Positions 51,200-60,191 are shown, counted from the first letter of the stretch. The stretch: 60,745 bases of DNA from CAZFVY01 sp964522665 (GCA_964522665.1 CAZFVY010000032.1:1-60745); one strand, 5' to 3'. Numbers and translations are program-made. The notes: generated by a model from the sequence alone, not told the origin.

Positions 51200-52228
51200 C
51201 TACTTTTTCAGGAACACTCGCGGCGTCGCGCAGTCGATCAACGCCAGCCAGCGGTCCAGATACTCCGGTCCAAGAATGCCTTGAATGGGTTTTTGCCCGG
51301 CGGCAATCCGGCCCTGGTTCAGGCTCGCCAGATCGACGATGCCGACGTTGACGCCGATCAACTCAGCCGCGGCGCCAACTTTGAACGAATCGATTTTTGT
51401 GAAATTTAGCGCGCCCTGCTTCGATCCAACCCCCGAGACATTGCCGAGCGTTTCGTGCGCCTTGACGCCCAAGGCCGCGAGTTGCCCCCAGTCGAGCTGC
51501 GTGACAAACGATCCGGTATCCAGCAGGAGACGAGCCGCATGTCCGTTGATCTGACCGGATACGCAAATGTGGTCCGCGCCCGGCGGGGCTTCGATCGGAG
51601 CGTCAACCCAGCCGTTCGCCTTCAAAGCGGCGCCAATCGCGTCCGCCAACGCCACGTCGGGCTTCTCTCTCCGGAGATAAAGCTTCGGGCCGGCAACCAG
51701 GAGCAAGGCATGATGCGCGGTGAGGAAATCCATGCCCAGAATCATGTCCGTATCCGCATGTGGATCGGCGGTGGAGATGTTCGATCCCGTGGCGGTCCGT
51801 CGCGGGCCGCGCAACGGCAGCACGGCGGCCTGCATACCTGAAATCGTGCTGGCGCCCAATTCCACTTTATCGAGGTTCACCAGAGCCGGTCGCTCCACCG
51901 CGACTCCGAACACCCCGCGAACGTTGCCCGCCATCCGCCCGACGGGCGCCAGGGTCGAGCCAATGCTTGGGTCCACGGCCGAGCACATCGCGCCGGTGTC
52001 GATCATGATTTTGACCGACTTCTGATGGATTCTTCCGCCAACGTACAGCTTGTTTCGGTCGTCCATTTTCAATTGGACCAACTCGTAACCGTTGCGAATG
52101 AGGAATTCTTGGAATGAAGTCGATTTGACCTCGGCGGCACGCGATGGGGCCGCGTTGAGGAGAACCGCGGCAAGTAGGAGAGCCCAGTCCACGGTCAAAC
52201 TCGGCTTGAGGGGGCCAAATCGAGGCAT
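51200..52228 (-). CDS. Secreted tandem retropepsin-like aspartic protease
   Basis: A 342-aa exported protein from ATG 52228 with a signal peptide (about 1-32). It contains two retropepsin-like domains in one chain: IMIDTGAMCSAVD (DTG at 77-79) with ILGMDFLTAHHALL, and LLLDTGSFVTQLD (DTG at 237-239) with ILGPEYLDRW. Single retropepsins work as dimers, so this chain may fold as a pseudodimer. Substrates are unknown. No gene overlaps; 165 nt without features follow its stop. Confidence 0.88.
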   Translation of the reverse strand: MPRFGPLKPSLTVDWALLLAAVLLNAAPSRAAEVKSTSFQEFLIRNGYELVQLKMDDRNKLYVGGRIHQKSVKIMIDTGAMCSAVDPSIGSTLAPVGRMAGNVRGVFGVAVERPALVNLDKVELGASTISGMQAAVLPLRGPRRTATGSNISTADPHADTDMILGMDFLTAHHALLLVAGPKLYLRREKPDVALADAIGAALKANGWVDAPIEAPPGADHICVSGQINGHAARLLLDTGSFVTQLDWGQLAALGVKAHETLGNVSGVGSKQGALNFTKIDSFKVGAAAELIGVNVGIVDLASLNQGRIAAGQKPIQGILGPEYLDRWLALIDCATPRVFLKK

Positions 52229-52282
52229 CGCTGAGGATCGTTGGTCAGACCGGCAAAAGCCGCCCCGACTCAAATTCTGGAG

Positions 52283-52654
52283 CTAAGTCGCTGGCGCGAA
52301 TGGATCGATGATTCGCATTCCAACAATATGTTTGAAGTCATCGACGTTTCGGGTGATCAGCGTTAAATTGTGGGTCAATGCGGTGGCGGCAATGATCGCA
52401 TCGGCGAGACCGATCTTTCGATTTTGACGCAAGGCGATGGCCCTCTCGGCAATCTCTAAGGTCAGTTCGTGAACGTGGAGGTGTCGGAAAACTTCATCCA
52501 ACGCCAGTTTCTCTTCGGGCGTTAAGCCGACAAAACCGTAAACCTCGATGCGAACCACGCTTGCGGTCGCGGCGCCTCTCTGCGACATCATCGCGATGAC
52601 GCCGGGCGCCGACTCTTTCGCAACCTGTATTATGATGTTGCTGTCAAACAGCAC
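52283..52654 (-). CDS. vapC: VapC-type PIN-domain toxin
   Basis: A 123-aa PIN ribonuclease toxin starting with GTG at 52654, two bases after the antitoxin stop. The acidic residues are D4 (LFDSN), E37 (VRIEVYG), D85 (GLADAIIAATAL) and D105 (TRNVDDF), the full metal-binding set. An upstream extension of the frame overlaps the antitoxin and is not used. Confidence 0.88.
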   Translation of the reverse strand: MLFDSNIIIQVAKESAPGVIAMMSQRGAATASVVRIEVYGFVGLTPEEKLALDEVFRHLHVHELTLEIAERAIALRQNRKIGLADAIIAATALTHNLTLITRNVDDFKHIVGMRIIDPFAPAT

Positions 52655-52656
52655 AC

Positions 52657-52923
52657 TTAATCCCGGCCCGGTAACTGGCGGTCTTTGCGGGTCTTGCGTT
52701 GCCACGCGACTGCGTCATCAATCTCGCGAAACGTGCCGGAGCGGCGGAGCGTTTCGAAGGCTTTTTCCAGCGCGGCGAACCGTTGTTCGACGCTTACGGG
52801 CGCCTCATCTGCCGCCTCGATCGTCGCCGTGATCCTGATTTTTCCACGACGCAACGCTTCCGGGAGCGGCAGATGAACGGTGCCGTCCGCATCCGGATCG
52901 AGGATCGCCGTGATTGTACTCAT
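52657..52923 (-). CDS. VapB-type antitoxin
   Basis: An 88-aa protein with an N-terminal beta-rich DNA-binding-like part (AILDPDADGTVHLPLPEALR) and an acidic helical C-terminus (EQRFAALEKAFETLRRSG) that would wrap the toxin. It precedes the PIN toxin with 2 nt between stop and start, the standard antitoxin-first order with autoregulation. Confidence 0.8.
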   Translation of the reverse strand: MSTITAILDPDADGTVHLPLPEALRRGKIRITATIEAADEAPVSVEQRFAALEKAFETLRRSGTFREIDDAVAWQRKTRKDRQLPGRD

Positions 52924-53113
52924 ATTTGAACTATAGCGGCGCGATCGATTTCCGTAAAGTCGCGTTCACTGCCGGGGTTAGACAAAACCCGACGCCGACC
53001 GTCGGAGGTCGCTCGACCGTCTCCGCGCGTCTTGCCGAACGGGTTCACGATCGGCGAAGAGCTGAACCGAATCCGCAATAACTGAATCAAATCAAAAATC
53101 GGTCCGGCTCGTC

Positions 53114-53992
53114 TCACTCGAAGACCGACACCTTCAACCCGGTCCCTCGCCGCACGGTGTCCGCCATCGCGGCCAATTCGGCGCCGTCCAACTTCGTCGC
53201 GAACACCTCCGGCGTGGGCCGCGCAACGGTGTAAATATGGACTTCCTTGATCTGCCCGCCGCCGCGCGTGAGCTCATTCAGGCGCTCACAATACGCCTGC
53301 AATTCCTCCGGCGGCATCGCTTGACCGTGAACTTTTAGGAAAAGGCTCTGGATGACGATTGGCCGGGCGCGCGCGGCCTCGAGCAGGTTCTTCAAGATGC
53401 GCTCGAAACGAATGCTCGTCCGATTGATCGATTTGAAATAAGCCTCCGTCCCCGCGTCGAGCTTGCCCCAAACCTCGCCTTGGTTCGCGTCCATGAGCGC
53501 CAAGCCTTTTTTCACGTCCGCTTTGTCGAGGCCGGCGGCGTCGGTGATCAGGACGATCTTGGTTTTATCGAGTCCTTCGGCCTTTTTGACCTCGGCCACC
53601 ATTTGCACGCAGTCGGCGAAATTGTGGATCATGGTCGGCTCACCGTCGCCGCTGAAGGCGATGTCTTTGACCTCGCGCGTCAACCACGGGACTTCATTGA
53701 ACTTCGGTTCCTTGGCCAACCCGCCGTCGCGGGCGAAGCGGATCATCGCGACCAACTCGTCCCGCGTCTGGTTCAAATCGACCGTCGTGACCTTGCCCGG
53801 CACGCGCCGGTCCACCTCGCAATAGATGCAGTCAAAATTGCAAACCTTGTCCGGGTTAAGGTTCACGCCGATCGACAAGCCGCCCGAGCGGCGCGAAATC
53901 ACCGGGTAAACGAACGTGAAATCGGCGAAGCTCCGCGTGTGGTCCTGCACCGCGGCCAGGTTATTCCGGATTTGGACGAGTTGTTCGGTCAT
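53114..53992 (-). CDS. Radical SAM protein
   Basis: A 292-aa radical SAM enzyme with the cluster motif CNFDCIYCEV (C51, C55, C58) and the SAM-binding GDGEPTM segment. The N-terminal FVYPVISRRSGGLSIGVNLN is typical of a subgroup related to wyosine/MoaA-like radical SAM proteins of unknown reaction. No extra C-terminal cluster is obvious. It is downstream of fabI on the same strand, 51 nt away. Confidence 0.85.
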   Translation of the reverse strand: MTEQLVQIRNNLAAVQDHTRSFADFTFVYPVISRRSGGLSIGVNLNPDKVCNFDCIYCEVDRRVPGKVTTVDLNQTRDELVAMIRFARDGGLAKEPKFNEVPWLTREVKDIAFSGDGEPTMIHNFADCVQMVAEVKKAEGLDKTKIVLITDAAGLDKADVKKGLALMDANQGEVWGKLDAGTEAYFKSINRTSIRFERILKNLLEAARARPIVIQSLFLKVHGQAMPPEELQAYCERLNELTRGGGQIKEVHIYTVARPTPEVFATKLDGAELAAMADTVRRGTGLKVSVFE

Positions 53993-54043
53993 CAGGCCAA
54001 TGTAAACCGCTCCGCTGGCGCCGCAAGTCCGGGCGCGCCCGCG

Positions 54044-54814
54044 CTACATCCCCATAATCTGGTAACCGGAATCGACGTAAATCACCTGCCCGGTGATCGC
54101 CGCGGCGCCGTCGCTGGCCAGAAAAGTCCCCGTGGCGCCTAATTCCTCGGGCAGCACGTTTCGCTTCAACGGCGAATGCGCCTCGTAATGCTTCAGCATG
54201 TCGGTGAAACCGGCGATGCCGCGCGCCGCGAGCGTATTCATCGGCCCGGCGCTGATGCAATTGACACGGATTTTCTTCGGACCCAAATCGTAGGCCAGGT
54301 AGCGCGTACTCGCCTCCAGTGAGGCCTTCGCGACGCCCATGACGTTGTAATGCGGAACCACTTTTTCGGCGCCGTAATAGGTCATCGCGACAATGCTTCC
54401 GCCGTCGGTCATCAACGGCGCCGCGCCGCGCGCCAGCGCGACCAGCGAATAGGCGCTCACGTCGTGCGCCACACGGAACGCTTCCCGGCTGGTGTTGACG
54501 AAATCGCCTTCCAACGCTTCGCGCGGCGCGAAGGCGACCGAATGCAGGAGCAAATTCAGCTTGCCGAATTTCTTGCCCACTTCGTCAAAGACCCGGTCGA
54601 TTTCCGCGTCGCGCGTCACGTCGCACGGCAGGAGCAAGACGTCCGAGCCGAACGTGCCGGCCAATTCTTCGACGTTCTCCTTCAGCCGATCGCCCTGATA
54701 AGTAAACGCCAGCGTCGCCCCGGCCTGATGCCAGGCGCGGGCGATGGCCCAGGCAATCGAACGTTTGTTGGCGACCCCGAATACGACCCCGATTTTTCCG
54801 GCAAGCATCGACAT
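54044..54814 (-). CDS. fabI: Enoyl-[acyl-carrier-protein] reductase (NADH)
   Basis: A 256-aa short-chain dehydrogenase that reduces enoyl-ACP in fatty-acid synthesis. The N-terminal GVANKRSIAWAIA is the FabI nucleotide site; the catalytic pair is Tyr156 and Lys163 in HYNVMGVAK, at the same numbers as E. coli FabI. It ends in GQVIYVDSGYQIMG. The ATG at 54814 gives the usual start; one at 54841 would add nine residues. Confidence 0.97.
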   Translation of the reverse strand: MSMLAGKIGVVFGVANKRSIAWAIARAWHQAGATLAFTYQGDRLKENVEELAGTFGSDVLLLPCDVTRDAEIDRVFDEVGKKFGKLNLLLHSVAFAPREALEGDFVNTSREAFRVAHDVSAYSLVALARGAAPLMTDGGSIVAMTYYGAEKVVPHYNVMGVAKASLEASTRYLAYDLGPKKIRVNCISAGPMNTLAARGIAGFTDMLKHYEAHSPLKRNVLPEELGATGTFLASDGAAAITGQVIYVDSGYQIMGM

Positions 54815-54926
54815 AGTTTTAGAATTTGCGTCTTGGTTCATCCGCTGGGGCGAGTCTGGCGCCCCGCGCGGCAATAGCAGTAGGGAAATCCCGCTGGCGG
54901 CGCAAGGAAGGAAAAAGTCGGGGAAA

Positions 54927-56111
54927 TCACCGCGCCCGCCGCCGTTCCATCGCCAGGACCGTGAACAGGCCGCACACCAGGAGGCTGCCAACCGCCCAAG
55001 TGCCGCTATCCGGCGAGCCGGGGAAAAGCCGCAACGACAGCGCGCCGACCGCCGGACCCGCGAAGATGCCAATCCCAATGGCGGCCTCATGAATGCCGCC
55101 ATGTTCGCCATGATCTTCGCCGACGTCCATCGAGTAGAAAAGCGATGAATAGTAGATCAGTCCCAGGCCGATCCCAAAGCCGAGTTGCGCCACGGCGATG
55201 AGGAGCCAGCCCTGCCCGACCAGCATCACCAGAAATCCCGCGATCAAAAGCAGATACGCCACCAAGAACCAGCGGAACCGGTAATGCCAGCCGTCCCAGC
55301 GCCAAAGCCACCAAAACGCCAGCAAGCGCGAGAACAGCCAGATCGACCCAAAACAACCGGCCCATTTCGGCGACAGGTGAAGCCGGCCCGCCACGCCCGG
55401 CATGACGGCGATCAGCATGTAAATCGCCACGTAGGCGAACGGGTTGGCGACCCACGCCAGACGGAGGAATTTCCGCGTCCGCGCGATCGGCCGCGGGGTC
55501 AATTTTGGCGTGCCATGCGCGTGCGCGGACGGCGCTGTGACCGGCGTCACGCCCGCTGATTGGACCCGCTGGAGATACAGGATGAGGCCGATCTCCGCCA
55601 CGTTGATGACCATCGGCAGCCAGAAGAGGCTCTGCGGCCCAAGCGCTTCCTGCAACGCCCCGCCGCAGAAATACGCCAGCGCGTTGGTGCCCGCCCACAC
55701 CATATTATATATGCCCAGCGTCCGCGGGAGGGCCACCGGCGATTCTCCCTGACTCACGACCGCTTCCAGCGCCGGCCACGTAAAGGTGATGCCGACCGTC
55801 CAAAGCAGCATGACCGCCAATTGACCCGCAACCGAATGCAGGCCGAGGCCAATCGCCAACGCCACGGTTGTGACCATCAACCCCGAGCGCAAGGAGACGA
55901 GATACCCGATGCGTTGCGCCACCTTCCCCGCCGTCAGCGCCATGCACATGTAAACGAACCCGTTCAGCGCGCCGACGACTAGATTGTCGCGGTTATCGAA
56001 TCCAAACTGGGAGCGGAGAAAAAAGAAGAGGTAATAAAGGTAAAACGTCGCGGCGAAGGAGTTCAACCCTTCAAGGACGAAATAACCGAGTTTCAATTGG
56101 CGGGTGGTCAT
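54927..56111 (-). CDS. MFS transporter (nucleoside/sugar-permease-like)
   Basis: A 394-aa membrane protein with 11-12 helices and no long loops except a central cytoplasmic linker (PSAHAHGTPKLTPRP, about 190-205). It starts LKLGYFVLEGLNSFAATFYL. A His-rich loop GEDHGEHGGIHEAAIG is present in the second half. The substrate is unknown. It lies between fabI and the NUDIX gene on the same strand. Confidence 0.85.
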   Translation of the reverse strand: MTTRQLKLGYFVLEGLNSFAATFYLYYLFFFLRSQFGFDNRDNLVVGALNGFVYMCMALTAGKVAQRIGYLVSLRSGLMVTTVALAIGLGLHSVAGQLAVMLLWTVGITFTWPALEAVVSQGESPVALPRTLGIYNMVWAGTNALAYFCGGALQEALGPQSLFWLPMVINVAEIGLILYLQRVQSAGVTPVTAPSAHAHGTPKLTPRPIARTRKFLRLAWVANPFAYVAIYMLIAVMPGVAGRLHLSPKWAGCFGSIWLFSRLLAFWWLWRWDGWHYRFRWFLVAYLLLIAGFLVMLVGQGWLLIAVAQLGFGIGLGLIYYSSLFYSMDVGEDHGEHGGIHEAAIGIGIFAGPAVGALSLRLFPGSPDSGTWAVGSLLVCGLFTVLAMERRRAR

Positions 56112-56171
56112 GGATTCAGGCGCTTGTCGGTGCGTGGCCGCGGCGGGCGCAGCCAGTCCGGCATCGGTCGC

Positions 56172-56630
56172 TCAGGAGCGGATTTCGGCGATTGCCTGGC
56201 GGCAATACCATTTGACCGCGTCGGACATCGGCGGTCGGAGTTGGTCCAACTCCTCGGCTCCGGCCCAGCGGATCGCGTGATGCTCGGACGCCGCCAATTT
56301 CACCTCGCCGGCGCGGGGCCGCGCCCAATAAATCATCCCGATATGCTCGTGCGTCTCGTTGATCCGGTGGATGTCGAGAAACCGCGGCGCCATCAACGCC
56401 CGGGTGCCGGGACCGGTCGTAGGCGGCCGTTCGCCGAGCAACTCGACGTCCAACCCGCTCTCTTCGCGGGCTTCCCGCAACGCCGCCGCTTCCGGGTCTT
56501 CCTCCAGCTCGATATGCCCGCCCAACGGCAGCCAGCGGTCCAGCTTCCGATGATGGATCAGCAATACCTTGCCGTCGTGGACGACAAAGATGGCGACCGT
56601 AAAATCAATCTTCTCATGGATGTGCCCCAT
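56172..56630 (-). CDS. NUDIX hydrolase
   Basis: A 152-aa protein with a complete Nudix box at 38-60 (GGHIELEEDPEAAALREARE then ESGL), the Mg-binding pyrophosphatase signature. Substrate could be a nucleoside diphosphate derivative; it cannot be fixed. It lies 60 nt upstream of the MFS gene on the same strand. Confidence 0.92.
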   Translation of the reverse strand: MGHIHEKIDFTVAIFVVHDGKVLLIHHRKLDRWLPLGGHIELEEDPEAAALREAREESGLDVELLGERPPTTGPGTRALMAPRFLDIHRINETHEHIGMIYWARPRAGEVKLAASEHHAIRWAGAEELDQLRPPMSDAVKWYCRQAIAEIRS

Positions 56631-56806
56631 GCCCCTCAGACTGTGGCCTCAGCCATCGGCGCCGTCAAATCTTCGCTCGCGGGTCACCGCCCCAGACAAT
56701 TGGTGGGGCGAGGCTCCGCCGAGCCGTGACTCGATCGAGCGCTCCAAACTTTGCCGGAAGCAGACAGAATGTTCTCTCCAGCGGCTCACGATCAAGCGGT
56801 CCGCTC

Positions 56807-57340
56807 TCAATAATCGTACAACCCCGCGTCCCGCGCATAACTCCCGCCGTAACCGCCACCGCCCCCGCCGCCCTCCTCTTCCCCCGGACCACCCATCACA
56901 GCGCCCAGGATGTCACCCATATCTTCCTCGATCTTTTCCGGGCTTTCGCCGGCTTCCAGGCGCTTGATCGCAATCTCGATTTCCTTCGGCATCGCCCCGT
57001 CCGGCATGATGTTTTTCATCTGCCGCATCATGTGGGCCATGTGTTTGGGGTTGTTCTCGTCCAGATGCTCCATGCTCCGTTCCATTTCGGCCATGGCGCG
57101 CTGGACCCGCGCATCGTTAAAATCGGGCATGTCAGCCGCGTCACCGGCGTCGCCCATGTCCCCGCCGCCGCCGGGCGCCGGCTCGGCGGCCCCGCGCGGC
57201 ATCGCGAACCCACTCATCTGCTTGACCATCTTCTTCGAGCCGCATTTCGGACAAAGCGGAACCCGGTCCGGATTGATTCGCTTGGACAAGAAATTGAAAA
57301 TCACCCGGCATTTCGGACAGGCAAACTCGTAAATTGGCAT
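56807..57340 (-). CDS. FmdB-family zinc-ribbon protein with Gly-rich tail
   Basis: A 177-aa protein. Residues 1-45 are an FmdB-type zinc ribbon (MPIYEFACPKC ... PLCPKCGSKK). A Gly/Ala/Asp linker follows, then a Met-rich helical part (EMERSMEHLDENNPKHMAHM) and a disordered acidic Gly-run tail ending in GLYDY. FmdB proteins are putative regulators. The extended Met/His-rich part is unusual for FmdB, which is normally under 110 aa. Confidence 0.82.
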   Translation of the reverse strand: MPIYEFACPKCRVIFNFLSKRINPDRVPLCPKCGSKKMVKQMSGFAMPRGAAEPAPGGGGDMGDAGDAADMPDFNDARVQRAMAEMERSMEHLDENNPKHMAHMMRQMKNIMPDGAMPKEIEIAIKRLEAGESPEKIEEDMGDILGAVMGGPGEEEGGGGGGGYGGSYARDAGLYDY

Positions 57341-57540
57341 GACTGGAAGATAAACGTAACGGACCGAACTCTAAAGGCCAAATCCTGAAGGCGGGTTGGC
57401 AAAATCATCCTGGAAAAAGACCGAACGCAAAATCCTGAGCGATCGCGCGGATTGGCTGGACCGTGTCCGTGACGCTGGCTCGAATGGCTCTCCGTCGCGA
57501 CCGCCTCAGACCTTCATGGTCGATTCCCCACCCATCGCGA

Positions 57541-57600
57541 AAATCCTGCCATCCTATCTCAAAGAGCAATTCCGGTCGGAAAAACAGCAAGGCAGGATTT
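57541..57600. repeat. 10-bp inverted repeat downstream of hypothetical gene
   Basis: AAATCCTGCC (57541-57550) and GGCAGGATTT (57591-57600) are exact inverted repeats 40 nt apart. Related AAATCCTG words occur at about 57380 and 57430. It lies just beyond the stop of the gene at 57615 and may be a terminator or part of a dispersed repeat. Confidence 0.4.
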
Positions 57601-57614
57601 ACCGGAAGCCCAGA

Positions 57615-57923
57615 TCAGGCGACCCGTTCATGAATTCTGTCCGGGCTTCGTCGAATGTCGCGCCAGTATTCCTCCCGAACGTCATCGTCGATGGGGATTG
57701 GAATTCCACTCGCGTACAAGGTGTCACCGCCGCGCCGTTTTGGGCCGGAAATCCAATAATTCTCGCGGGTGTCCAAATTAAAGTAGTTGGACTTGAATCC
57801 TGAGCCCTTAAGACTTTGAAATCGCTGACCTCGATAATACAGCGTGCTTCCAGTTTTGGAAAACGTAACTCGGCCAATCCGGCCTGGCCCCGTCAGTCCG
57901 CCCGCTTTGCACTCGATGTACAT
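57615..57923 (-). CDS. Conserved small hypothetical protein
   Basis: A 102-aa protein from ATG 57923 starting MYIECKAGGLTGPGRIGRVT, with SKTGSTLYYRGQRFQSLKG and REEYWRDIRRSP near the end. It is Gly/Arg/Tyr-rich with a beta-strand pattern. I recall similar proteins in many bacteria without known function. The frame is open up to 58043 (142 aa) with a Pro/Gly-rich extension, so a longer start is possible. Confidence 0.7.
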   Translation of the reverse strand: MYIECKAGGLTGPGRIGRVTFSKTGSTLYYRGQRFQSLKGSGFKSNYFNLDTRENYWISGPKRRGGDTLYASGIPIPIDDDVREEYWRDIRRSPDRIHERVA

Positions 57924-58117
57924 AATGCGTCCGTTTCGCCCTTGCGGCGTTTCGGGTGGCGAGGGAGCAAGTCCACCGCCAGCCGCCGCTGACGCAATGA
58001 AACCTTCCAAATCAGCATTTTTTCTGGAACCGAGTTTAGGCATGACTGGGGCCTGTTTTTGAACCGCTCAATCCAATGGATCTCGACGGAGTCAATGTGC
58101 CCCTTCTATTCCCGCTT

Positions 58118-58363
58118 GCAACCACGAAGTCGCGTCCGGCAAACCTCGGGGCACGACCTCGAGGGGTTGACATTTTGAGTCGGTGTCGTCGTAAGGTTCG
58201 CGTCGGAAGGACTGAAAGTCCGCAATGTTAAAGCCTGGGATGGAGCGAAGCGTAATCCCAGGAAAACGTCCCAGATTAAGGCTATTCCGGCCTGTCGGGC
58301 CGGGACCCATTCACTTGGCTCCGCAAGCCCCGCAAAACCGATCGATGCAACACGTCGAAGTTG
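58118..58363 (-). repeat. Multi-hairpin element (copy 2)
   Basis: The 246-bp counterpart of the element at 12930-13136, on the other strand. The core 58232-58272 matches 13017-13057 at 39 of 41 positions and contains the CCTGGGAT/ATCCCAGG hairpin. GGACT-GAA-AGTCC at 58209-58221 and the 17-nt CCGGCC...GGCCGG at 58287-58303 are the counterparts of two copy-1 hairpins. Its right end (58347-58363) matches the copy-1 end repeat at 15 of 17; the left end (58118-58133) is more diverged. No gene lies within. Confidence 0.72.
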
Positions 58364-58622
58364 TGCCCAAAACATAGGCGTCGAAATCAGTCCGCCGCCT
58401 CGAGGGTTTCCGATCCATTCACCGCTCATCCTGTAAATCCTTGCTTCCCCCCAGAAATGGAACCTCGTCGAGCAAGAGATTATGGCAGAATATGCAGGAT
58501 GAAGCGAAGCCAAAGCAAAACCCCGCCCAATCAATATTGCTCAGAGGCTGGCCGGCGCTTTACGCGAATTCCACGACTTTTTGAGATTGGAATTCGCCCG
58601 TGGTCTCGCCATTCTGACGCGC
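58364..58622. promoter_or_regulatory. purC leader with inverted repeat
   Basis: Between the repeat element and purC there is no gene. GCGAATTCCA (58564-58573) and TGGAATTCGC (58588-58597) form a perfect 10-bp stem with a 14-nt loop, ending 25 nt before the purC ATG. It could be an operator or a leader hairpin. No riboswitch was recognised. Confidence 0.5.
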
Positions 58623-59513
58623 ATGACTCAGAACGCTGTCCTGCAAATCGATTTACCCGGGGTTCCGAAGGTCCGCAGCGGCAAAGTCCGCGATATTTTC
58701 GATCTCGGTGACTCGCTCCTTTTCGTCGCCACCGACCGCATCTCCGCCTTCGATTGCATCATGCCCAACGGCATCCCCCGCAAAGGCGAAGTCCTGACGC
58801 AAATCTCCCACTTCTGGTTCGATCAAACGGCCAGTTTTATCGCGAACCACCGGCTCGCCGGCCCGGACGATCCGTTGCCCGCGCCGTTGCTGCCGTACTC
58901 CGCGCTGCTCGGTCGCCGCAGCATGATCGTGAAAAAGGCGCAACCGTTGACTATCGAATGCGTCGTGCGCGGTTATCTCGCTGGCTCCGGCTGGAAGGAA
59001 TACCGCTCCTCGATGAGCGTTTGCGGCATCAAACTCCCGCCCGGTCTCAAGGAATCGAGCGAACTGCCCGAGCCGATTTTCACCCCCGCCACCAAGGCCG
59101 AGACCGGCCACGACGAAAACATCTCCTACGAGCGCGCCGCGGAAATGGTCGGCCCAGGCATCGCCGAGCAAGCCCGCGCCGCGAGCCTGCAACTCTACTC
59201 GTTCGCCCGCGCCTACGCCCGCCAGCGCGGCATCATCATCGCGGACACCAAATTCGAGTTCGGCCTCTACAACGGCCAATTGATCCTCATCGACGAAGTC
59301 CTCACCCCCGACTCGTCCCGCTTCTGGCCCGCCGACCAATATCAACCCGGCCGCAGCCAGCCAAGCTTCGACAAACAATTCGTCCGCGATTACCTCGAAA
59401 CCCTCGACTGGAACAAAAACCCGCCCGCCCCAGCGCTGCCCGAAGACGTCGTCGCCAAAACCCAGGCCAAATACTTGGACGCCTACGCGCAATTGACCGG
59501 GAAGCCGCTATAG
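58623..59513 (+). CDS. purC: SAICAR synthetase (purine biosynthesis)
   Basis: A 296-aa phosphoribosylaminoimidazole-succinocarboxamide synthase from ATG 58623. It has SGKVRDIFDLGDSLLFVATD, then ISAFDCIMPNGIPRKG, IECVVRGYLAGSGWKEY and IADTKFEFGLYNGQLILIDE followed by TPDSSRFW, all typical of the longer, eukaryote-like PurC. It ligates aspartate to CAIR in step 8 of IMP synthesis. An upstream in-frame ATG at 58581 lies inside the leader inverted repeat and is not used. Confidence 0.96.
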   Translation: MTQNAVLQIDLPGVPKVRSGKVRDIFDLGDSLLFVATDRISAFDCIMPNGIPRKGEVLTQISHFWFDQTASFIANHRLAGPDDPLPAPLLPYSALLGRRSMIVKKAQPLTIECVVRGYLAGSGWKEYRSSMSVCGIKLPPGLKESSELPEPIFTPATKAETGHDENISYERAAEMVGPGIAEQARAASLQLYSFARAYARQRGIIIADTKFEFGLYNGQLILIDEVLTPDSSRFWPADQYQPGRSQPSFDKQFVRDYLETLDWNKNPPAPALPEDVVAKTQAKYLDAYAQLTGKPL

Positions 59514-60191
59514 TTGGACGTCGCCAACCCTCGACTCGACTAAGCTTCACTCCCGGTGGGGCGAGACTCGAGTCGAGTCCTGAAATTGACTTTTGCCCTG
59601 ATTTTCGCGCGATCCAGACTCGCGCGAGGGACGCTGCGTGGCTGTGGCGTGCGAGGGCAGAACGAAGTGACGACCTCGCTTTGGCCGTTGTTGCCGATAA
59701 TCCACGACGTTGGTCGTTGCCAAGGCGAAGAAAAGCGGTGTCGTTCTCCCGATCTGATCGGGACTTTGCGGCCGCAGTCCATAGTGTTGTGGCCGCGGCG
59801 ACCAGTTCTCCGGATGCTTTACAGCCTAGCGTCACCGCAAACAATTCCGGAACCAAGCGTAGCGAATCCGTTCCGTAAGGAGTGCAAAACCCTTCCGTCA
59901 AACCACTTCCGCCAGCCGTCTCACCGCTTGCTTGCCATTCATCTCGCCGTTTCAGTGTGCGAACCGCCGATTTTGTATCGATCGTTCGGCGTCAGAAGCT
60001 CGACTGGCAACGTCCGTGGAGTATCGTTCCACTATGGCTGGATCAACCGAAACATTGGTTTCCGAAGCACCGCGAGCGTAGGCGGGTCGTCGCAGTCGCC
60101 GTCGGCGTGGCTTTCATCATTCGCAATGCAGCTTTCGAGCATGGGCGTGGGCGCCCTCGTTTAGCTCCGGCCGGTAAGCGACACTCCGCGC
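59514..60191. other. Gene-free stretch after purC
   Basis: These 678 nt hold no convincing gene: frames on both strands are Arg/Ser/Pro-rich with no domain. A weak 9-bp inverted repeat GACTCGACT (59533-59541) / AGTCGAGTC (59571-59579) is just after purC and could terminate it. The segment 59600-59900 may be a dispersed repeat, but no second copy is in the window. Confidence 0.5.

Noticed and set aside
59556..60164. 202-codon plus-strand frame after purC
   Set aside because: Low-complexity Arg/Ser/Pro composition, no domain; competing frames on both strands look alike.
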